Of a stretch of 64,000 nucleotides of DNA, positions 28,448 through 39,100 are shown in pieces. This DNA comes from Cafeteria roenbergensis. Its lineage: Eukaryota; Sar; Bigyra; Bicosoecida; Cafeteriaceae. The stretch's first letter is position 1. Each line of letters opens with the position of its first letter. Below the pieces are notes generated by a model. That model saw nothing but the letters and a program-made list of their open reading frames with translations. It was not told where the DNA came from and ran no database searches. The DNA lies in NCBI GenBank assembly GCA_008330645.1, contig VLTN01000006.1:496001-560000 (forward strand), given 5' to 3'. The translations under genes were made by a program, and so were the position numbers.

Positions 28448-30043
28448 TCAGTTGGGTGGCAGCCTGGACATTGCAATGTTGCCGAGGGTTGCGATGGCGC
28501 TGCTGTGCGGCTGTGACTGCCCCGGGGGGGGCGAGCCCATCAGGTCGTAGCGGAGGACGAGGATACGTCGCGGGCTTCGCGACCGATTGCCCGGCCCCCG
28601 GTGCAGCGTGCGGGCGTCACAGATGAGCACATCGCCAGCGCGCAACGGTTCCTCCACGGGGGCGCGCATCCGCGCGAGAGGCGAGTCCGGAGCTGGGGCC
28701 AGGCCCAGGAGGAGGGACACCGCCGCGCCGAACAGCTGCCTGGGCCACCACGGAGCGGCGGCGTCGCCAGATGCAGACGCCGTGGCGGCAGTCGCAGAGC
28801 CGGCGGAGTGCCGCTGGGACGGCCAGGCTGACGGGTGAAGCGCGTGGGACCCGGGAATGACCTGCGTGGGCCCCATGGCGGCCGTTTGGTCTGCCAGCGG
28901 GACGATCACGGTGAGGCCGCCGCTGGCGTTGTCCGCGTGCCAGGGCTGGTCTGCTGACCCCGGCTCAGACACCACAAGCTGCAGCTCGCTGAGGCGGAGT
29001 CGGGCGGCCTGTGTACCCGCGCGACTCAGCAACAGCCCGCGCCAAGCCAGCTCTAGCCCGCAGGCCCGCAGGGCAGCAGCACCCTCTGGCCACAGGTGCA
29101 CCGGCCAGTGCCATCGACCGTCAGTGGGGCTCACAGGGGCAGGGGCGACCTTGGCCGCGCCCGCGCCCGCGGCCGCCTCGGCAGCCGGTGCGCTGGGGAC
29201 GGGGGCCGTCCCGCCAGCTCCGCCCCCAGCGCTAGCCCCTGGCGCGCAGCGCGCGGCACGCTCCCCCGCAATCAGCACGGCTGCCAGGGCGAGCACGGTC
29301 GCACGGTCGAGGCCGCCGCGCACCACGGCGACGCCGTCCTTGTCCACGCCCTCTGACACCGCGCGCTGGAGGTCCTGGCCCCATGGCTCGGAGGGGGCCA
29401 CGCTCAGGGCAAAATCGGCGAGTTCAGCGGCTGTGTGGGACGAGGAGGCGGTGGCCGAGCGCGGCATGCGCCCGCTTTCCCGGGCCTCGGCGCGTCTCGA
29501 CGCGCTCACAGGCGAGGGCAGGAGCGAGGCGCGCCGCAGGGCCGCCGACACGCGCTCCCGACGAAGAAGAGACTGGTGCGGGCCAGCACGCTCCTCGGCC
29601 GGAGCAGCGGCCTCTTCAAGGGCGTCCACGGCCACCGCCAGCACCTCTGCTGCTGCCGCCTTGCGAAGGGCGCTAGCAATGACGTCAGGCTGGCCCGCTG
29701 CCGGCCCCCCGCGGCCCGCGGTCGCAGGAGTCACCAAGAGGCATGGCGACATGGCTGCCTCCCGCGCCGCTTTGGAGAGCGCCGCAGCGGCTGCGCCGGC
29801 GGGCGGGAGTCGCGAAGGAAGCTGCAAGTCCGCGTCGCCCGAGCCCAAGAGGGCGCAAACGCGCTCCATCCGGGAAGTTTCGCTGGGTCGGGAGATGCTG
29901 CAGATGCGGGCACTCGATTGCGAGCTTGTGCCATGCCCGGGGGACTCTGGGGCGCAGCTGCAGCCGTGCGCCGCAGAGGCCGCGACCGCCACCGCAGCGG
30001 CGCGCACGAGGCCGCCCTGGCAGCGCAAGACCACGTGCCGCAT
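28448..30043 (-). CDS. Phytanoyl-CoA dioxygenase-like Fe(II)/2-oxoglutarate oxygenase
   Basis: The C-terminal half has the marks of the PhyH family of Fe(II)/2-oxoglutarate oxygenases: the iron ligands of HxD in QPWHADNASGG, then LTVIVPLADQT and GPTQVIPGSHALHPS, and the distal His with a 2-oxoglutarate-binding Arg in LICDARTLHRGPGNRSRS and RILVLRYDLMG. These enzymes hydroxylate lipids, metabolites or protein side chains; the substrate cannot be read here. The N-terminal half is Ala/Arg-rich without recognised motifs. The frame is open well upstream, but the ATG at 30043 is the first in it that I could confirm; 29752 is an alternative, and a short 5' exon in another frame is possible. With 30043 the protein has 531 residues. 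Catalytic part sure, N-terminus unsure. Confidence 0.75.
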   Translation of the reverse strand: MRHVVLRCQGGLVRAAAVAVAASAAHGCSCAPESPGHGTSSQSSARICSISRPSETSRMERVCALLGSGDADLQLPSRLPPAGAAAAALSKAAREAAMSPCLLVTPATAGRGGPAAGQPDVIASALRKAAAAEVLAVAVDALEEAAAPAEERAGPHQSLLRRERVSAALRRASLLPSPVSASRRAEARESGRMPRSATASSSHTAAELADFALSVAPSEPWGQDLQRAVSEGVDKDGVAVVRGGLDRATVLALAAVLIAGERAARCAPGASAGGGAGGTAPVPSAPAAEAAAGAGAAKVAPAPVSPTDGRWHWPVHLWPEGAAALRACGLELAWRGLLLSRAGTQAARLRLSELQLVVSEPGSADQPWHADNASGGLTVIVPLADQTAAMGPTQVIPGSHALHPSAWPSQRHSAGSATAATASASGDAAAPWWPRQLFGAAVSLLLGLAPAPDSPLARMRAPVEEPLRAGDVLICDARTLHRGPGNRSRSPRRILVLRYDLMGSPPPGQSQPHSSAIATLGNIAMSRLPPN

Positions 30044-30697
30044 GCGAGAAGGCTCTGGCGCGTTTCTCGGGACGATGCTCCAGCGACGGGCCCGTTCGAT
30101 GGAGCAGCTGCTCCGAGTCGCCGGCGATGTGCACGGGCTCCCGGCTCCGCAGCAAGGCCTGCGTAGAGCCCACGCACGGCCCCCGACATCCCACGAGTCC
30201 GAAGCCACCAGACGTGCGTGCCGGCTGACAGAGGGTACGCCGCAGGCTCTGGGTGGGAGGGGGCACAGACGCCCCGGACGGCCGCGGCAACGCTTTGTCC
30301 TGGGCGCGATGTCCGGGTGACCAGGCACGGCTTGGGGCGGAGCCGCCTCCCGGCCGCCTGGCAGACTGCAGCCGCAACTCCCGCTAATCCGCAATGCGAC
30401 ATCGCCTGGGTGTGCCCTTGGTCGAGCGGCGCCGCATTCCCGGAGTTGGGGCCGTCCGCAGTGACGCTCTCAGCGACTGACTGGCGAGCGTGCCGTCGCG
30501 GGAAACGAAATCCCGTCGTGGTGGCAGCGGGGCAGCAGCTCTGCCGTCGCAGCGCAACCGACCGGGCCTCGAGGCGAGCGTGCACGCGGGGGGGCGGGAC
30601 CGTCGACCAGACCTGCCCGCCGGGAAGGCGCTCGTGTCTGGCTTGGGCGGGGCGGAGGGGGAGGGCTTCTCGTGCCAACGAGGGGCCGCGACGCTCC
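30044..30697. promoter_or_regulatory. Divergent intergenic region, dioxygenase / unknown gene
   Basis: 654 bp between two head-to-head starts, presumably with both promoters and perhaps a 5' exon of the dioxygenase. Open frames cross it on both strands, but they look like compositional read-through. No motif recognised. Confidence 0.4.
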
Positions 30698-33600
30698 ATG
30701 GCCGCCAGGCGGCGCAGGGCAGCAGCCAACGGGCCCGACCCGATCGAGGAGGCGCGCAAGGCGCTCGACAGCAGCTCCCATGTGGGTGCTCGTGTGGACG
30801 TGCTGCTAGAGGACCGCGGGCTTTCGATGGGAAGCGGGAAGGTCTCGCGCAAGGCGCGCGCGTGGCGGCCTTCAAGTCTGTTGCCGACCGCCAGCAGTGC
30901 TGCCGATTTCGAGGGCCACGTCAAGGTCGTTGAGCTCGACTCTCCAGGGAGAAGGCATCGCCACATTAACCGCGCGATCAAGGCGCGGAACGCGGAGGTG
31001 GCCGAGGAGGAGGCGTTTCTCCGTCGTAGGCTCGCGCAGCGAATTGACAGCGGAGCGGTTGGCCCGGACGGCAAGCCGCTGTACGTGAAGAAGCGGGACG
31101 CTGCCCGGGATGCGGAGCGCGACAAGGGGTCCAGCGCCTCGGACGGAACCCCGAGCGCGCTTGGGCGGGGCGCGCTGACGGAGGCCGACTTGGACGTTCG
31201 GGACCCCGTGCAACATTCGGCGCTTGTCCACCTGCGCAACTTCCGCCTCACCAGGACGGCGGGCCTCACCCCCAAGCAAGTACACATGCTGCAGGGCATG
31301 CCCGGGAACTTGCGCGGCTCGTTCCGCGCCCGGGTCGTGGACCGCTTCGTGACTCGGGTTGTCCTGCTTTCGAAGCAGCACAGAGGCGCCAGGGCGGCCA
31401 TGCGGGCCCGCGGAGTCATTAGCAAGCAGGCTGCTTCCCACATGAGCTCTGCCAGATACCTCGTGGAGAGCCAGAAGCGGTTCCTGCCCACCTCCTTGGA
31501 CCAGATTCGCGGGGAGGTGCTGGAGGAGATGCTGTCAGAGATCCAGACCCGGAAGGAGATGATGCCGGGGGACGCGGAGGCCATCCAGGCGCGGCTTGCG
31601 CAGATCTTCCGAGGCACGGCGCTGGAGCGCATCACGAGGCAGGGGCGGGAGCGACTGAAGAGCAAGGAGTCGTCTCTCTCCTCCAACAAGCAGTTCGCCC
31701 GCCAGCTGGCTCTCTTCTGGGGGAGGAAGCTCCGGATGCGGGCCATGCAGTCCAAGGCAGCCAGGCTGGAGCGGGAGGCGGCGGAGGCAGGGGAGGGCGC
31801 CGGGGCGTCCGCTGGGCGGGGAGACCAGCAGGTCGACGGGGAGGGCTCGGCTGCCGGGGCAGGCGGCGCGGCGGGGCCGCGGGAGCCAGGCAGCGATGGC
31901 CCTGTACCTTGCGAAGCGGCTAGGATTCCGCCCGCCAGCGACGAGTCGGGTGGCGCCGGCGCCGGAGGCGCAGTTGCAAGTGCAGACGGAGATGCAGCGG
32001 GCGCAGGAGGTGCAGCTGGAGCTGCCGCCCCTGAACAAAGGGCGGGTGTCGAGCCGGTGCGAGGCTGCGACGAGCAGGGGAACCAGGACGAAGACGGGGC
32101 ACAGGACGACGTTGGCGGCGTGGACTGCGACGTCGCTGCACCCCTCGGGGAGGCCCTGGGGGCGGGCGAAGAGGAAGCCCCCGTCGGGCCTCGGGCGCAC
32201 TCGCAAGCGGGCCTGGCCCCCCCATCGGCCCCTCGCTCAGAGCGCGGCCCCGTCTCACCCCCAGCCTCACCTGTTCGGCCGCTGCCGCGGCCCCGCCTCG
32301 ACACATGCGCCGCCCCGCGGGGCAGCACAAGTGCGGTCGACGGTGCGCTGTCTCCGGCGGCCGGGTCCCAACCGTCCCCAGCCCGGCGTACAGCGGGCTC
32401 GCCGACGCGGCGCCCCAGCGCGGCTCCTGGTCCGGGGCAGGGTGGCCCGGGAGCATCGCCGCCTGCGCGAGCAGCCAGCGCCCTGGGGCGCCTGCGCGCG
32501 GCTGCCCGGCGGATTGCCGTCGCAACTGGCAAGGGCACAACGCCGGAGCTGGACGCCAGGGCCGTGGCGCTACGCGCGCGTGCGAGGGCCGAGGCCCATC
32601 GCAAAGCAGTGCGCTTTGGGCGGCCGGACCCGAACAGGCCCGCGCACAAGCGCACCATCGACCCGACGTCCCGCTCGCAGCCCGTGTGGCACCAGCTGTC
32701 GGGGGGCCACGGAGAGACAGACCGGTCGCGCGTGCGCCTCTGGGGGCTAGCAAAGGGCATGCTAGACGAGGCCACAGCGCCGCTCGTGCCGCTGCCTGCG
32801 CAGATCAAGCGCGTGGCCGGACAGCACCTGCCCAGACCCAAAACGGTGCAGGATATGGCAACTGCAGACGGGCGGATGCGGGCAGCGGCACTCGCTGGCA
32901 GCGACGGCAGGGGCGGCGCCCGAGCCGACGGAAGGCCCGGCAGCTCGCCCAACGGTCGGTCGCGGCTGCGGACGCCAGCAGCAGCGTGGGGCATTTGGGC
33001 AACGGCCGAAGAGGCGGAGGCATCGGGATGGGACCCTCACGGGGACTCGGACGGTGAAACGCGACTGGCTCTGGACACGCGCCCGGTGTCGCGGTCTCTC
33101 CGCATCAGCAGGCGCAGCGGCAGGGGCAGCACCGCTCCGCATACACCGGCGCAAGCGGGGATGCTGTCCCGCGGACCGCTTGCCAGCTGCGAGACAGTGG
33201 GCGACCGAAGCGGGGGGAAGAGGGCCGGCCTGCCCGGGAAGCAGGGGGTTGAGGGCAGCTGGCGCGAAGCCAAGTCTGGGGGCAGCGGGAGCGCCTCAGC
33301 AGCGTGCAGCGACGAGGACGAGGACGACAAAGACAGCGGCGGCGGCTGCGGCGGCGGCGATGCGCATCGAGCAGGCCTGCAAGCTGGCGCGTCGCAGGGG
33401 GAGACGGGGCACTGGTGGGACGGGAGCACCGTGGCCGCGCCAGGCAGCCCTGGCGAGCTTCGTCTTCCCTCGTCGCTGCGTGGAAGGGCGAGCCGCCGCT
33501 CGTCGGGGTCGCCCTCCCGGGGCATTGCCACAGCTGCATCTCGCGCCCGTGCCGTTCGCGTGCGGCCCGAGTCGAGTCCCTTGACCCGGGCGACCGGACG

Positions 33601-35843
33601 CCAGTTTGCCTCAACAGCGTCGTCTGCGGGCTTCGGGGCCAGCCCTGCGCGCGATGATGAGACGCCGGCGATGGCCAGCACTGCGGGCTCTGGACTTCGG
33701 TTTGCCGAGACGCGCCGGTCTCTGGCAGGGAGCGCTCCGGTGTCGCCTCGCGATGGGGGCAGCTTGTCGGCGGCCAGCGTGGTGGCGCGCCCAGTCCCCG
33801 TGATGCTGGCCACTTCAATGACGGACTATTGCGACGCGTCTCGCTCCTTCTCGCACACCGCCAACGTGCTCCGAACAGCAGAGCGGGAGCGAGAGGCGAC
33901 GTTCGCACAGCGCAAGCGTGAGGAGCTCAACGCTCGAGACAGGCTTCGGCGACTGGAGGCGACGCGGCGGGACGGGCGCACCCTACTCCGACGTGCGCAC
34001 AGCAAGAGTGTCATTGTGACGGCGTCTGCGGCGAGCGAGGCGCCAAGGCCGCTCCACCCTGACGACGAGTCCTCCCAAGGCCCCGTTGCCCCGTTCTCGC
34101 CCCAGGTCCGCCCGCCAATGCCACAAGCGCGCCGCGAAGCAGCACTGGCTTCCCCCCGCCATCAGCCTCCTCGCCAGTCGTCCGGACAGGGCCGCGAGTC
34201 AAGGCAAGGCCAGCCGTCTCCACGAAAGGCGCCTATGTCCCGCGAAACGAAGCTGACGGGACGCTCCGGGGCGAGCGCCGTGTCTGCTGACAAGCAGCGT
34301 CGGACAAGCGTCGCGATGTCACTGCCCTCTGTGGCGGCATTCTCCGAAGGAGGAGCCACCGAGTCCAGCAATGCCGCCGCTGGCCAGCGACTTCGCAGGC
34401 GCTTGGAAGCCGGCGGGTTGCTGTCGGCAACGTCAACGGCGACCGCCCACCAGCTGCGGAGCGGGTTTCAGGAGGAAACAGACTTCGAGCGCTCGCTGAT
34501 GCACCGGCAGTTTGCCAGCGGTGTGTCCAGGCACGTGCCGGTTCCAGATGTGAGTACACTTGAGTCTGTGGGACGGCTTTGCTGAGGGGTCGGCGTATGT
34601 CTTGCTTGTCGACGCAGCGAAGCCTCGCTTGCGCGCCATCGCGGGTCTGTGCAGCCCGCCCCGACCCGGAGCAGCCACGCTTGCTCGGGGACACCCACCG
34701 TCTGACGCCAAGTCCAACACGTGCGCGCGCTTGCTGCGTTCTTGGCCGGTGCTCCCCCGCCTCCCCACCCCCCTCCCCCCTTCCGCGCCATTTTGCTTTC
34801 GCACTCTGTTCGGCCCGCAGTTGTCTGTTGCGCCAGCTATCTCGTCGAGCGGCGTTGCGCTGTCGCACGCAGCTGCCGTTCGCGGCCTCACGCTGCCTGG
34901 CCGGGACCTGGAGGACGAAACCGTGCCGACGGTTGACTTCGTGGTGAACAACGCCAGGGTGGCTCTCAAGATGCACCGGCACGGCGCGGCGGGAGGCAGC
35001 CTGGCGGCGGCCGACCTCATGCGGCACGATGCGGATGACGAGCTCGAGGCCTCGCGCAGGGCGATGCGCTGTGGCATCGGGACGACGGAGGCCGTGCTAG
35101 CCACACCTGGCCCGGTGCCAGCGTCTCGGCGCAATGTTCGCGGGGCCTCAGAGGTGGAGCGGAAGTGGAAGGAGTCCCAGGGGGCCAACCAAACCGGACT
35201 GCACGCATACGGCATCGAAGTGTCCCGAAGGACGATCCTCGACGCGCAAGCGGAAGGCCGCAGGCCGCCCACGCCGACGCGGCCCAACACAGCGACTTCG
35301 AGGTGGTGGGAAATGCAATTTGGGGCCAGGGAGCAACAACCGCCGCTGGGTGAAGCCAGCGGCACTGACTGGCTTCCTGCGCCCCCACCCCGGCCGCTCT
35401 CGCGGCTGGAAGCCAGCAGGCAGGCCATCCAATCTACAGCGCAGCAGCTGGTCCATAGCTTGCGTCGCAAGCCGTCGGCCGTCGAAGTCGCTTTTGAGGC
35501 CAACACACTTGACGACGTGGAAGTCGCGGAAGCCTCTCGAAGCTTGGTGGCTGCCCGGGAGCTTGAAGCGGCCGAGCGGGCCCGTGCGCTCGCGGAGGGC
35601 AGAGAGCCGGAGCTTCGAAAGCACTCGAGTGCGAAGCGGCTCCCGAGGCGGTCTCGAATGTCGCGCTCGCGCTCTCGAGCGATCCAGTCTGCGAAAGCCC
35701 TCGTCAAGCACCGGCGCAAGAGCCAGGCCCTTCCAGTTGCTCAGGCCTCCCGTGTTGTTGCACTTGCCGGCATGCCCGGCGAGCTCGGCGGCCCAAAGCC
35801 GACTCTCCCGAGGCGGTTTGAGCCGCTTGGCGGCAACATTTGA
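30698..35843 (+). CDS. 1624-residue basic, low-complexity protein, family not recognised
   Basis: Two exons, 30698-34549 and 34821-35843, with a phase-0 intron (GTGAGT to CCGCAG). Residues 1-360 look most constrained: they are helical and Arg/Lys-rich (for example HINRAIKARNAEVAEEEAFL, FRARVVDRFVTRVVLLSKQ, SARYLVESQKRFLPTSLDQI). The middle is Ala/Gly/Pro/Ser-rich and probably disordered. Near the end of exon 1 a charged coiled-coil-like stretch appears (TAEREREATFAQRKREELNA). Exon 2 is again charged, with VDFVVNNARVALKMHRH and many Arg/Ser dipeptides. No signal peptide, membrane span or catalytic motif is visible. The ATG at 30698 was chosen because upstream in-frame sequence looks non-coding. 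Length and basic helices suggest a structural or microtubule/cytoskeleton-associated protein, but that is inference only. Confidence 0.7.
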
Positions 35844-36161
35844 AGTTGTGTGCACGCCGCCGACTTGAGCGTGGCTTGTTGCGTGTGAGATGTGTGCCTC
35901 GGACTGGTGGAGCCGCTGGAGCCGACTCGCGAAACGGTCCAGGCTCTGCACAGCATGAGCACACGTCAGCATCGCCACGCAACGACGAGTTCGTTGGGCG
36001 AGCTGCCACACCTTGCTGCGCTGCCCTTTGCGCTGGCCGCAGAGTGGGGCCTCCTGCGCAAGGACCTCGATTGCCCAGCCTCGCCGTGGCAGCAGCTTGC
36101 GCGACTCTGCAAGCCTCCGGCGTGCGCCTTGTCGTGAGGGCTGCCAGGCGGCGCTGAGCCC
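35844..36161. other. Intergenic with a possible upstream ORF
   Basis: 318 bp between co-directional genes. An ATG at 35955 opens a 61-residue frame ending at 36137, in the same frame as the next gene but separated from it by a stop; it could be an upstream ORF or chance. A GTGAGG at about 36132 could be a donor, but I found no matching acceptor. Confidence 0.3.
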
Positions 36162-39100
36162 ATGCCAAGACGAAAGCCGCACGCCAAGCACGCCACGTTT
36201 GACGAGAACCCACCGGAGGAAATCGACCTGGGGCACAGGCTGGCAAGTCGTCTTGGCAGGCCAGTTCCCCAGTCGCGGACCACCCGTGGACCAGACGGAG
36301 GCCACGTGCCGGCCGGAACACGGGCGGCTCGCGCCGGAACGACGGGTGGAGCTAATGCAGCGAGTGGCGACGAGAGCAGCGTTGACCGTGGGCACCACTC
36401 CTCGGGTCTCAGCGCGAGTGGCCTCAGCGGGTTCGTGCTCGGCCGAACGCCGAGCCACGAGTCGCTTGCCAAGCAGCTGCACATTTCGGCCCGGGCCAGC
36501 TCCCAGCGGAGGCTTGCGGGCGACAGCAGGTCAGCAAGCACGCGCGGAGCGCAATGGCAAAGCCGGCTCGCCAAGCTCATGGCGTCCAAAGGAGCGGTGA
36601 CTTTTGTGACGGGCTGGACACTGTTTGCGCTGTTTGGCGCCGAGGTGCGGACCTTAGGGTTCGACGCTGCAGCAGCAAGCGCGTTCTCCTATCTCTTTAT
36701 CATCTGCATGGGGGTTTTCTCGCTGGAAATGTTGGTGAACATGCTTGCCAGCACGTGGTGCAGCTCGCGGCGTTTCGAAGAAAGCCGCACCAACCTTCTG
36801 CAGAGGCGCTGCGGAATCAGCGGCTACACCTGTTCCTTTTACTTTCTGCTCGACTTCGTCGCCATATTGTCGCTGCTTCCAGAGGTCCCGGCGCTGTACG
36901 AACCGATACTCGGCAGTGCCTCAACTTCGACCAGCGCTGCAACGGGAGGGAGCACGGGGCTGTCGGTCGCACGAGCCGGACGGATCACGCGCCTGGGCGC
37001 ACGGGTCGGCCGCCTTGTGCGAATGGTGCGCCTTTTCCGCCTCGTCAAGCTGTACTTTCTGTTTCGCGGACGAACGCTGGACAAAGGCGAGCACCAGCCG
37101 CGACAGAGTCGCATTGGCATTCGGCTCGCCCAGAGAACGACTCGCCGAGTCGTGGTGCTCGTGCTGCTCGTGCTGCTTGTGCTCCCGTTCTTCTCAGATT
37201 CGTCGGAGGACCTGACGAGCGGGCCCGCAGTGGCGATGCTGCACCAAGCGGCATCAACGCGGTTGCAAGGTTGGGAGGTGGCCTGCGCCTCGTTCACTGG
37301 CCAGCTCGGGGCCTGGCCTCCAGGCGCCTTTGTGCTCGAGGGCGAGAGTCGGCCTGTCAGGCTTTTTCACTTGGAATTTTTCCCTCCGCTTGTGAACAGC
37401 ACTGGCGACTGCGCTCGTGCCGAGAACCCTGAGCTCTTTAGCACACTTCGCAGCGGCTTGCTCGACGGCGAGATCCAACGAATCGGGCTTGGCGACCCAG
37501 CGAGAGGCCCCTTCACGGAAGCCTGGTTCAACATCAAGCCGGTGGCGCGAGATGACGCATTCTTTTCGATGCTGCTCACACTCTTCGTCTCGTTCATCCT
37601 CGTCGCTGGCTCCCTCCAAGTCACGTCGGACGCACAGCGCCTGGTGCTGAAGCCCATAGAGCTGCTGGCAGACTTTCTGGATCGGCCCGCACTTGATAGC
37701 CGCGGCGACATCACATCCAAGGACAACGAGGGCCTGTTTGAGACCAAGCTGCTGGAGAACACCGTAAAGAAGCTCGTCACGCTGCTGCGGTTGGGCTTCG
37801 GGCCGGCAGGGTCTGTTGTGGCGGCGAAGCACCTCGTGGCCGGCTCCACAGGTGCGGCGCATGCCACCCAAGGCATCCGACAGGCGCCCTCCAGCTGGGT
37901 TGGAGAGGGTCCGCTGGCAGCCTTGCAGGCCACGACTCTGGCACGCCCGAGGGTGACGTTTGCCCCGAGCTCCACGCGAGGGCGGAGGCTCGCAAGGGAC
38001 AGACTGTCCCGCGGCGACTCACACGGCGCGCTCGGCGGTGGGGTCGATCCCACGAATGTGCACATCGACCGCGACGCGCAGCCGGCTCCGCTGCTCCTTG
38101 ACCCTCAGGTCCCTGGCCGCGCAGTGCGCGTGATCATGATGCGCGTCCGCATCGCTGGAGCCGAGCGTGCATCCAGCGTTCTTGGGGACCGGTGGTGCGT
38201 GCTTCTGAACCGCGTGCTGCGCATAGTCCACCAGCACGTCTTGGAATGGGGCGGTTCGCCTGGGCCGTCGACGCCCGACGGGACAACCTGCACATGGACG
38301 ATCGACGATGTCGACAACCGCCCGTGCTTGTTCGACGCGTCGTCCGGCGCAGACAAGTGTCTCATTGCGGGCGAGGGCCTCGGCTACCTCGAGCAGCGAC
38401 GGGCGGCCCTCGGGCTTCCGCCCGCGGCAATTGCCCCAAAGGAAGACCATTTGCCAGGAGCTTCGTCTGCTCTTCGAAGTCGCATCCGTACACAGCAGCC
38501 CACAACGTTCTCCCAAAGCCTCCAGGACCGGCCAGAAGACGACAAGCATGCCAACGAGCTGGTCCTGTCTGCAGCATTCAGGCTACCGCCCCCAAAGCAC
38601 CCACCCGGATACGTGGTGATGGCGAAGAACGTGGAGAGGCTCGAAAAAGAGGCCGTGGAGGGCGTGCTGCTCGCGCTCCCCAAGCGTGACGCCCCTGCGC
38701 CCGGCAGCGAAGCTGCCGCCTTCGCTGCGGCTGCGGCCGCGTCTTCTGCTCCCGCGCCGAAGCCACAGCCCCGCGCTCCAGTGGCAAGAGTCGGACCTCA
38801 GGCGTCGACCCGGACTGTCTTCTCCCCGAAGTGGATGACTTCGCTGCAGAAGCAGCGGAACCGCTGGGGCGGTTCTATCGAGGAAGGAGCTGAGAGGGTT
38901 GACATAACTCGGCCAGTTGCTGCTCGAGACGCCCCGAATGTGGGAGGCGACCGCTTTGGCGGCGGCGAAAGCGGGCACAGCCTGCACCAGCGTGGCCAGC
39001 AGCGAGCCCGAGTCGGACAGCGAGACGGGCTGAAGGCTGCCTCGAGCATTTGTGCGGATAGCGCCCTTGCGGCTGCCTTGGCCATCGTCGGGTCGTCGAA

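Noticed and set aside
26802-28550. A 582-residue plus-strand frame under the transporter
   Set aside because: The opposite strand encodes a recognisable CTL protein with membrane spans; this frame is polar low complexity.
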